This document shows, piece after piece, positions 1 to 6,546 of a DNA stretch of 64,000 nt (the stretch's first letter is position 1; the number at the start of each line of letters is the position of its first letter). The notes below the pieces were generated by a model. That model was given only the letters and a program-made list of their open reading frames with translations. It was not told where the DNA came from and made no database searches. A program made the translations under genes and the position numbers. Source of the DNA: Reichenbachiella sp039941815 (GTDB taxonomy: Bacteria > Bacteroidota > Bacteroidia > Cytophagales > Cyclobacteriaceae); the NCBI RefSeq assembly GCF_039941815.1, contig NZ_JBDVDW010000076.1, positions 84,052-148,051 of the forward strand, in the 5' to 3' direction.

Positions 1-640
1 GTGCCTGCATATTGGGTCTAAGCGCCACGGAACATGGATCTATCCAGCTTTCAGCAATTTCCACATTTTCCAAATTTCGTGAAGTGATTTGCCTAATTGC
101 AGTTTCTCCATTTATATGGTTAATAACTTTGTAATTGAGATTGACTGAAAAGTCGAACGTCATCTCTTTGAATTGTTGGATAGAACCTCGGTTTTGCTTG
201 TAAGCCATATTGCCGTTTACTACCTCAATACCATTTCGCTCCAGCGAACCAATGATCAAGTCTCCGTTGAAATCTACTTTGGGGTTACCCCACTTTTTGG
301 GTTGACCATGTACTTCTCTGCCTTGAGAAATACCACCATCGCTATTCAAAAACAGGAACGGTGAATAGCCACCAACCGCTTTACCAGGTAGCTCAGCATC
401 TAGCATAACATTACATTCCTGATACTGCCCAAGATAGTCCGTGTCATTCATATTGTATATATGAATGAGCACCCAATCGCTTCTCAGTTTTAGTGGCTCA
501 GGTAAAAACTTTTCAGCAGCCTTTCGATCTGTTTTGTACGAGAGTGTGAGTACCTCCACGTCGCGAAACGAAAATGGGAAAGGAGCGGCCAAAGGCGCTC
601 CAATCGGCGTAGACCAATGATTATTTCCTTGATTACTCAT
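1..640 (-). CDS. acetoacetate decarboxylase family protein (C-terminus cut by window edge)
   Basis: I translated this from the minus strand; about 213 residues are visible and the gene runs off the left edge. The segment HGQPKKWGNP places two adjacent lysines at residues 115-116, matching the Schiff-base Lys115 and its neighbour Lys116 of clostridial acetoacetate decarboxylase. The preceding GGYSPFLFLNSDG stretch also fits the family. Known members decarboxylate acetoacetate through a lysine imine, but the wider family contains aldolase- and hydratase-like enzymes, so the substrate is open. The start ATG shares one base with the upstream stop (TAATG), implying translational coupling and a five-gene operon with two SDRs and an MBL-fold protein. 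There is no signal peptide, so it is cytoplasmic. Confidence 0.85.
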   Translation of the reverse strand, partial: MSNQGNNHWSTPIGAPLAAPFPFSFRDVEVLTLSYKTDRKAAEKFLPEPLKLRSDWVLIHIYNMNDTDYLGQYQECNVMLDAELPGKAVGGYSPFLFLNSDGGISQGREVHGQPKKWGNPKVDFNGDLIIGSLERNGIEVVNGNMAYKQNRGSIQQFKEMTFDFSVNLNYKVINHINGETAIRQITSRNLENVEIAESWIDPCSVALRPNMQA

Positions 641-1392
641 TATTCTTTATCCTTGAGTCGAGGAGCATGAGCTGGTGCTTCCTTACCTACTCGTTCATAA
701 TATTCAGCTGGTATTTTCTTTGGGTCCTTATATACCAGCCATTTGCATGGTGCTTCAGAATCATCATTATGCTCCGTGACACGCATGGGATGTCCATAGT
801 TTTCGATAGAAAGAATCTCGTTTACCATTGTGCAATGTCCACAGTAGTAGCTTACATTCTTTTTGCCCCAGGTCCAAGGATGTTCTTTTTTGGAATTGCC
901 ATAAACTTCTGGGTTGTCTACTTCACCACGATCTACTCGCTGACGGGCTACTCCTCCGCTACCACAAGAATCCAGAACAAGAGTATATTTCTCTTTATCC
1001 TCAACTACTTCAATCTCTCCCTGACGATCAGGACCCATCAAATGTCCACGCAATCCTTCGATTGTCAATTGCAACTGAGTTTCCACATCTTGTGCCATTA
1101 CTTTATCATATCGAGCTTTGTAATAACTTCCTAAGATTCCTCTAAATGCCTTTTCCACCTCATCTTCACCAAAATTGTCTGCGATATAGGTAAAAAAAGA
1201 CCATGCCCAATTAGTAAACATATCGTGGACTACTTCCCATTCTAGACGAGCATATTCTGTAATTCGCTTTGCTTCCTCGAGATCTCCTTTTTGCATGGCC
1301 TCATAAGCCAATGTTAAAGTTGCTTTCCCTACTTCTGAAGGTGGGTCTTGTCTAAGGTCTCGATTGATGATATCTGATTTTGATAATTTCAT
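640..1392 (-). CDS. conserved hypothetical protein with Cys/His-rich C-terminal half
   Basis: I do not recognise this 250-residue soluble protein. The N-terminal half (about residues 1-110) is helical and acidic/aromatic, with no signal peptide. The C-terminal half carries a CGSGG motif near residue 144, followed by a YYCGHC motif, a GHPMRVTEH segment and a C-K-W-L segment. The spacing of Cys and His suggests a metal- or cofactor-binding site (inference). It sits between an SDR and the acetoacetate-decarboxylase-like gene; its stop overlaps the next start by 1 nt, so it is probably a partner in the same pathway. No truncation is seen. It could be a redox or hydrolytic enzyme, but no function can be assigned. 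Confidence 0.8.
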   Translation of the reverse strand: MKLSKSDIINRDLRQDPPSEVGKATLTLAYEAMQKGDLEEAKRITEYARLEWEVVHDMFTNWAWSFFTYIADNFGEDEVEKAFRGILGSYYKARYDKVMAQDVETQLQLTIEGLRGHLMGPDRQGEIEVVEDKEKYTLVLDSCGSGGVARQRVDRGEVDNPEVYGNSKKEHPWTWGKKNVSYYCGHCTMVNEILSIENYGHPMRVTEHNDDSEAPCKWLVYKDPKKIPAEYYERVGKEAPAHAPRLKDKE

Positions 1393-1413
1393 AGGTATCT
1401 GTTTTTGAATTAA

Positions 1414-2187
1414 TTAGCTATTGAGCATGAAGCCGCCACAAACATTGATGTCTTGACCTGTGATAAAACTCCCTTTTTCGGAAGCTAGAAATACAATCAA
1501 ATTAGACACATCTTCCGCTTTTCCTAACCTACCAAGAGGTGTCTGAGCTGCCCAAACATCCGCCAATTCTTTTGAATTTTTACCAGTAATAGGGGCTAAC
1601 TCGGGATAAAGATCATCCCACATGGATGTCATGATTGGGCCTGGACTTACCGTATTCACCCTTATTCCTTTAGCTCCATACGCCAATGCCATGGATTCTG
1701 AAAAATTGCTTACACCAGCTTTAGCGGCTGCGTAGTGTGCTGACACTGCTCTGCCCTTTCTTCCCGCATTAGAACCAAGGTTGATAATTGTTCCTCCGTG
1801 ATCCATCAGTTCGGCAGCGCCTACAGCTACTTGAAACAATGCCCGAACATCAATCTCGAACACTTCATCCCATTCTTCAATCGTGATTTCGTTCAGTTTA
1901 TTGAAATGACAAACACCCGCAGAGTTTATTACTATATCTATCCTTCCGGCCAATTTTTTAGCTTTGGCTGCTACATTCTTTGCTCCTTGTGCGTCACGTA
2001 AATCTTGAACGATCGCATGATGTTCTCCGCCAATAGTAGGCAAATCAGACAATACTGCTTTCAATTTTCCTTCATTTCGCTCTACTCCAACAATTACGCA
2101 TCCTTGTGATGCCAATTGCATGGCTGTAGCTTTTCCAAATCCACTCGCAACGCCCGTAATCAGCGCCACCTTATTATTAAATTCCAT
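1414..2187 (-). CDS. SDR family NAD(P)-dependent oxidoreductase
   Basis: This is a classical short-chain dehydrogenase of 257 aa. The cofactor motif TGVASGFG lies at residues 11-18, a VINSAG segment is near residue 90, and the catalytic YxxxK appears as YAAAK with a serine upstream (LGSNAG). The C-terminal SPGPIMTSMW and FITGQDINVCGG segments are typical. It would oxidise a hydroxyl or reduce a ketone on an unknown substrate in the cytosol. It is the third gene of the minus-strand operon, 20 nt from the MBL-fold gene. A second SDR two genes upstream suggests two successive redox steps. The exact substrate cannot be read from the sequence. Confidence 0.93.
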   Translation of the reverse strand: MEFNNKVALITGVASGFGKATAMQLASQGCVIVGVERNEGKLKAVLSDLPTIGGEHHAIVQDLRDAQGAKNVAAKAKKLAGRIDIVINSAGVCHFNKLNEITIEEWDEVFEIDVRALFQVAVGAAELMDHGGTIINLGSNAGRKGRAVSAHYAAAKAGVSNFSESMALAYGAKGIRVNTVSPGPIMTSMWDDLYPELAPITGKNSKELADVWAAQTPLGRLGKAEDVSNLIVFLASEKGSFITGQDINVCGGFMLNS

Positions 2188-2207
2188 TTCCTTCCTTCTT
2201 CTAATTT

Positions 2208-3011
2208 TTATGCACCTACTGTTAAATTTGGGTGCTTCTTCTGTATGTCACCATCATATAAGGGCAAGATCATATCTACTTCCCTTTCCATCTTTGCGAA
2301 AAGCCTATAGTGTTCTTCTATTGACTCGCTCAACCCCAATGGAATTTTATCTTCAAAATTTCTATACTTAAATATTGCATCTGTCAATCCCACCAAACCA
2401 TCTTTGGTCTGTACTTTGAATAACATGGACGAGCGATGATGCCCTCCACAAAACCATGAAGAGATACCTGGCAAAAACTCGGTTTCCTTATCTGGTAACA
2501 GCTTGATTCTTGAAGCAGCCTCTTGTTTTACCAAATAACTAATGACATGATCGGGAAATAGAATATTTCTCGGTAATTGTGGTATTTCTGGATCCGGAGC
2601 ATGGAAGTCCATCCAACCCTTATGAGATACCCAAATGTTAGCATTCGGAAATTGATCCAAGCCTCCCGTTGCATATGAGGTAATTGGCGTAATAATCACG
2701 TCGTCGATTTCTTCAGGTTTGACTTGATGATGTTCGAGTGCATTCACTATCCAATTTTCTTCGTTTATTATTGGCTGATGCCCATGTTCATTCATAGCCT
2801 CATAGGCCCAATTGGTCCATAATGCGTCTAGATCCGAATAATCTTTAGGAAAGCCCGTATTTAGTAATACTTTACGATCCTCACTTTCGATCAAAAAAGA
2901 CCAAAAAGTGAGCATCTCCCAACCATATAATTTGGTCATCCAATAAACTTCTGCGGCAGGAACATTAGCCTCCCCCATCTTAAGGGCTGTTATTTTATAG
3001 TTGTTTATCAT
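2208..3011 (-). CDS. MBL-fold protein lacking the HxHxDH metal-binding motif
   Basis: A 267-aa protein whose layout matches lactonase-type metallo-beta-lactamase-fold hydrolases: an early KVLLNTGFP strand, a VIIT...GGLDQFPNA block, a CGGHH block, a TDAIF block and an LPLYDGD tail. The block that should read THxHxDHxGG reads TPITSYATGG (residues 108-117), so all four metal ligands are replaced (Pro, Thr, Tyr, Ala). A GHH histidine and the TDAI aspartate remain, while the last histidine position is Tyr. I chose the ATG at 3011 because it overlaps the previous stop as ATGA; an in-frame ATG five codons upstream is less likely. Either it is a catalytically altered member or a non-enzymatic binding protein. 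Confidence 0.88.
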   Translation of the reverse strand: MINNYKITALKMGEANVPAAEVYWMTKLYGWEMLTFWSFLIESEDRKVLLNTGFPKDYSDLDALWTNWAYEAMNEHGHQPIINEENWIVNALEHHQVKPEEIDDVIITPITSYATGGLDQFPNANIWVSHKGWMDFHAPDPEIPQLPRNILFPDHVISYLVKQEAASRIKLLPDKETEFLPGISSWFCGGHHRSSMLFKVQTKDGLVGLTDAIFKYRNFEDKIPLGLSESIEEHYRLFAKMEREVDMILPLYDGDIQKKHPNLTVGA

Positions 3012-3775
3012 AATTGTGCATTCCAACCACCATCTACAAAAATTGTAGATCCAGTAGTGTACTCAGCTTCTTTACTAGCTAGGAACAAAACCGCTGATTC
3101 TAAGTCCTTGCGTTTACCTAGCCGACTAATAGAAAGCTTAGATTCAATCCATGGTTTTACGGATTTTTCATCTCGCGATTCTTCGTCATTGATGTCAGTA
3201 TGAATCCAACCTGGTGCTATACTATTGACTGTAATCTCGTGTTCTCCAAGTTCTATAGCCATTCCCATTGAGAGTAGATTTAGACCTGCCTTTGATACGC
3301 AATAATGTGTTTGCTTGGCATTTGACCTATAGGCGCCAACACTAGTAGTAAAAATTATTCTTCCCCCAATACCTTGTTTAATCATTTGCTTGGCAGCAAG
3401 CTGCGTTGCTCTAAAAGGACCATTCAGATTCACGTCCATATGTCTATTCCAATTATCTCCAGTTATATCCATGAAATTTGTAAACTTGCAGATTCCTCCA
3501 TTGCTTATCATGATGTCTATCCCTCCGAGAATCTCTATCGCTTTTTCGACCATTTTTTCTGTCTGCAATGGATCTGCAATGTCAGATTCTATCTGGTGTA
3601 GGCTAGAATTTGATTCAGTAGACAATCGATCACATTCAAATATCGCCCTTTCAGAGTCCTTATAATGACTAAACACAATGGTACAGCCTTGTTTGGCCAA
3701 CGCCTCTGCATAGCTCAATCCAATGCCTCTGGATCCTCCCGTGATCAATACCCTCTTGCCTTTTAATTCGAACAT
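3008..3775 (-). CDS. SDR family oxidoreductase, first gene of the operon
   Basis: A classical SDR of about 255 aa with TGGSRGIG near residue 10, a MISNGG block in place of the usual NNAG, and the catalytic Tyr/Lys as YCVSK with TTS upstream. The C-terminal TTGSTIFVDGGW segment is standard. I start at the ATG at 3775 (MFELKGKRVLITGG) because the 17 upstream in-frame residues look like untranslated leader. It is the first gene after a 490-nt divergent intergenic region and overlaps the MBL-fold gene by 4 nt. It is probably a carbohydrate- or acid-type alcohol dehydrogenase; the substrate is unknown. Confidence 0.93.
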   Translation of the reverse strand: MFELKGKRVLITGGSRGIGLSYAEALAKQGCTIVFSHYKDSERAIFECDRLSTESNSSLHQIESDIADPLQTEKMVEKAIEILGGIDIMISNGGICKFTNFMDITGDNWNRHMDVNLNGPFRATQLAAKQMIKQGIGGRIIFTTSVGAYRSNAKQTHYCVSKAGLNLLSMGMAIELGEHEITVNSIAPGWIHTDINDEESRDEKSVKPWIESKLSISRLGKRKDLESAVLFLASKEAEYTTGSTIFVDGGWNAQL

Positions 3776-4267
3776 ATATTTTATAATCGTCTTAATTCCA
3801 TTCGATTTGATTAGCTGATTGAACATTAACTCAGCTTCATTTTGTGAATTTCATCAATTGTTAATTTTATGCTGTCCTGCCCTATACTGCTCTTGTGTAC
3901 TTCCACCATAATAACTGGTAAATACGATTCCATTCAGCTAATAATTGATCTCTTCATTCAAAATATGATAAGAATGTTTCTGATAATGAAACTGAAGTCA
4001 AAAAAGCAATTCAGGCCTATTGTAAAGGTTTTTTTGCTGTGAATACCCGTCTTTCATTGTGTTGTTTTAAAACTATCAAATAATCATTTTGTATAAATTA
4101 TTAATCATTTTGACTATTCCGAATGCTTTTAAAATTGGCAATGTTTGTAATGTGGGAAAAGGCAGACAATAAACTGCTAAACCGCAAACACTAGAATTGA
4201 AGGGTTTTCATAGCCCCGAAAAAAGTATTGGTGACTAAATAAATTTTCAACTTTAAAGTGAACTGTC
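3776..4267. promoter_or_regulatory. divergent intergenic region between the SDR operon and the GntR regulator
   Basis: This 492-nt AT-rich stretch has no credible gene. It holds a CAGGACAG-type element near the minus-strand operon and, at 4084-4097, a 14-nt element TCATTTTGTATAAA that recurs exactly at 5307-5320 before the AraC gene. A related AATCATTTTG lies just downstream at about 4102-4111. It must carry promoters for both directions. Confidence 0.5.
3872..3890 (-). promoter_or_regulatory. candidate operator, CAGGACAG type
   Basis: On the minus strand this reads GCAGTATAGGGCAGGACAG, about 97 nt upstream of the SDR start. The GCAGGACAG core recurs upstream of susC and, with variations, before two giant secreted-protein genes. 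Two GCAG half-sites lie 10 bp apart, as expected for a dimer binding one DNA face. The assignment is inferred from recurrence only. Confidence 0.4.
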
Positions 4268-5293
4268 ATGAAACACGATTTTATTCAATTAGACATTTGT
4301 GATGATTCCAACATACCTAAGTACAAACAAATTATCGACAGCATTCTTTGGAGTATCAAAGTGGGAAAGTTGAATTCTGGAGATAAATTGCCTTCTATCA
4401 ATCAACTAAGTTTCGATTATTATCTATCAAGAGATACAGTTGAAAAAGCTTATCGATACTTATGCAAAGAGCAAATCATACAATCAATAAAGAGAAAAGG
4501 TTATTACATCCTTGACAGTGCTTCTACTGAAATAAAAATCTTATTGCTCGTCCCCGACTTCAGCGCAGAGAAAAAAACAATTTACAATGAGATGATTCAC
4601 AAATTAAGTGATCAAGCTACGGTAGACTATTGTGATTATTCTCTATTCAAAAAAATAATTAAAGGTGGGGTAGATGGCTATCATTACTATGTGATTATGC
4701 CAGGCTTCGAGAGTAATGATCAAGTAGAACTGAATGAACTTTTGCACAAAATCAATTCTGAGAAACTCATTTTGCTTGACACAAAACTGGATCAACTCGC
4801 TAATTGCAAAGGAGGCACATACTATGATTTCAAAGAAGATATTTACAATGCATTAGAAGAAGCAAGTACACTACTTCGCAAGTATGAAAAATTGATTTTA
4901 ATCTTTCCAGAGAATAAAGCCCAAACTTATCCTGATGATATATTAGCCGGCTTCAAAAGGTTTTGTGGATTCAATAAATTCAAATATGAGATCTACCAAG
5001 ACGCTACAAGCATTGATCAAAAGAATTACAATAAATCTGCATTTATTGTTCTTGAAGAAACCGACTTGGTGACTATTATAAAAAATATTCAACTATCAAA
5101 AATGAAGTTGGCACAAGACACTGGAATATTGTCATATAATGATACTGCTCTCAAAGAAGTCCTTGCGGAAGGTATTTCGGTAATGACCGCAGATTTTGCT
5201 AAGATGGGACAGGTAGCTGCAGACATGATATTAGGCCAAGTTTCAGGAATGATAAAAAATGATTTTCATTTTATGTCCAGAGCATCCCTTTAA
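4268..5293 (+). CDS. GntR-family transcriptional regulator with LacI-like sensor domain
   Basis: 341 aa. Residues about 10-75 form a GntR winged helix (GDKLPSINQLS, SRDTVEKAYRYL, RKGYYI). The remainder, starting ILLLVPDFSAEKK, follows the periplasmic-binding-protein-like pattern of LacI-type effector domains, ending with a GISVMTADFAKMGQVAADMI helix. This GntR/LacI-like chimera is common in Bacteroidota carbohydrate loci, where a sugar ligand controls a nearby operon. It is divergent from the SDR operon and about 57 nt upstream of an AraC regulator, so either the SDR operon or the rhamnosidase operon could be its target. No membrane segment is present. Confidence 0.9.
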   Translation: MKHDFIQLDICDDSNIPKYKQIIDSILWSIKVGKLNSGDKLPSINQLSFDYYLSRDTVEKAYRYLCKEQIIQSIKRKGYYILDSASTEIKILLLVPDFSAEKKTIYNEMIHKLSDQATVDYCDYSLFKKIIKGGVDGYHYYVIMPGFESNDQVELNELLHKINSEKLILLDTKLDQLANCKGGTYYDFKEDIYNALEEASTLLRKYEKLILIFPENKAQTYPDDILAGFKRFCGFNKFKYEIYQDATSIDQKNYNKSAFIVLEETDLVTIIKNIQLSKMKLAQDTGILSYNDTALKEVLAEGISVMTADFAKMGQVAADMILGQVSGMIKNDFHFMSRASL

Positions 5294-5299
5294 TGGGCC

Positions 5300-5318
5300 T
5301 ATACAGTCATTTTGTATA
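5300..5318 (+). promoter_or_regulatory. palindrome TATACA-N7-TGTATA before the AraC gene
   Basis: A perfect 6-bp inverted repeat with a 7-nt spacer, 32-50 nt upstream of the AraC start. Its right half belongs to the 14-nt TCATTTTGTATAAA element also present before the GntR gene. Suggested role: operator for one of the two regulators, or overlapping promoter elements. Confidence 0.4.
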
Positions 5319-5349
5319 AACATGTAACCTTAATTGGTTATACTTGAAA

Positions 5350-6222
5350 ATGGAAAACTATTGGAAGTACTTTTCTGGTGATAATGAAAACTGGGGCATA
5401 AAGCTAATTACCTGTGGCTATGAACAAATTAATCGCAACGCTGAATACCCAGTAAAAGCACACCCTGATTCTCATTTATTTTCTTGGGAAGAAGGGCGAA
5501 CTTTACCTGATTACTATATTATCTACATTCCAACAGGTGGCGGGATATTTGAATCTGAAACTGGTCAAACAGAGGTCAAACCTGGTGATGCAATTATTAT
5601 AAATAAGGAGGAGTGGCATAGGTACAAACCACACAAAAATCTCGGATGGGAAGAATATTGGTTGGGATTCAAAGGTGAGTACATAGAAAGCTATGTCCTT
5701 AAGGATCTGTTTCCAAACAATATCACCCATATCAAAGCGATGGGCTACCAAACGGATATAATAGCGCTATTCAATCATGTTTTAAGGCTCGTTGGAACTC
5801 CCACCAAACTGATGGAAAAAGTACTTTTTGGATCTCTCATCCAGCTCATCAGCCACTTTACCATAGAAGACAGAGTCAAAATCAATACCAATAGGCACGA
5901 ATATATTGTGCAATCTAGTATAGATTATATAAGACAAAATATTACAAATCAGATTGACTATAAAAAAATGAGTGAGCGGTTTAATCTGAGTTACAGCCAA
6001 TTCAGACTTACTTTCAAAAAAGCTACAGGCACTTCATTGAATCAATTTTTGATCGCTGAGAGAATCGGTCTCGCACGTAGGTTATTACACAACACAGATA
6101 TGGAAATCGGGGAAGTGGCTAACAGAGTTGGGATTAATTCAGTTTTCTATTTTTCCAAATTGTACAAACAAAAAACTGGAAAATCACCCTCACATGACCG
6201 GCGAAATCAAATGACTGTATGA
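5350..6222 (+). CDS. AraC-family transcriptional regulator
   Basis: About 290 aa. The N-terminal half is a cupin-like sugar-sensing domain (VKPGDAIIINKEEWHRY is the usual conserved strand pair). The C-terminal 100 residues carry the double helix-turn-helix of AraC/XylS proteins (MSERFNLSYSQFRLTFKKATG, then IGEVANRVGINSVFYFSKLY with the KQKTGKSP end). I prefer the ATG at 5350 over a TTG two codons upstream. It lies between the GntR gene and the glycosidase operon on the same strand and is a plausible activator of the rhamnosidase/RhaT operon, as AraC-type RhaR/RhaS are elsewhere. That regulatory link is inference. Confidence 0.92.
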   Translation: MENYWKYFSGDNENWGIKLITCGYEQINRNAEYPVKAHPDSHLFSWEEGRTLPDYYIIYIPTGGGIFESETGQTEVKPGDAIIINKEEWHRYKPHKNLGWEEYWLGFKGEYIESYVLKDLFPNNITHIKAMGYQTDIIALFNHVLRLVGTPTKLMEKVLFGSLIQLISHFTIEDRVKINTNRHEYIVQSSIDYIRQNITNQIDYKKMSERFNLSYSQFRLTFKKATGTSLNQFLIAERIGLARRLLHNTDMEIGEVANRVGINSVFYFSKLYKQKTGKSPSHDRRNQMTV

Positions 6223-6315
6223 TGAAAAAACATGCTAAACAAGATTGTATTATACCATTCAATTACTGAGTAAGCCATCTATACCAAACCACGAATTAAC
6301 CAAAACTTAACACCA

Positions 6316-6546
6316 ATGAAAGGTGCAAAATATGACAAAAAATCAAAGCAGGAAATTATACTAAAATTCCTTTCGCATGAGGTTCGAAAACCGATTGCCA
6401 ATATTATTGGAATTACTCGTTTTCTAACCAAGAAGAATTTCAAAAATGTAGACAATCAAAAGTGGCAAACCAAACTGGACCTTTCATTGTCAGAATTGGA
6501 CCGCGCTTTGAGCGAATTAGAAAATATTTATGATAACAAAAAATAA
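6316..6546 (+). CDS. stand-alone histidine-kinase dimerisation (HisKA-like) mini-protein
   Basis: Only 76 aa. It contains a clear H-box, FLSHEVRKPIANIIGI, with the phospho-acceptor-type His at residue 21, and a second predicted helix with leucine/acidic pattern, as in a DHp hairpin. There is no sensor, no membrane segment and no ATPase domain, and the frame closes with a stop before the rhamnosidase gene. Its end overlaps the downstream ATG at 6530 by 17 nt. It could be a decayed kinase, or a genuine small phosphotransfer or anti-kinase protein. No kinase remnant (N, G1 or G2 boxes) is visible around it. Confidence 0.7.
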   Translation: MKGAKYDKKSKQEIILKFLSHEVRKPIANIIGITRFLTKKNFKNVDNQKWQTKLDLSLSELDRALSELENIYDNKK

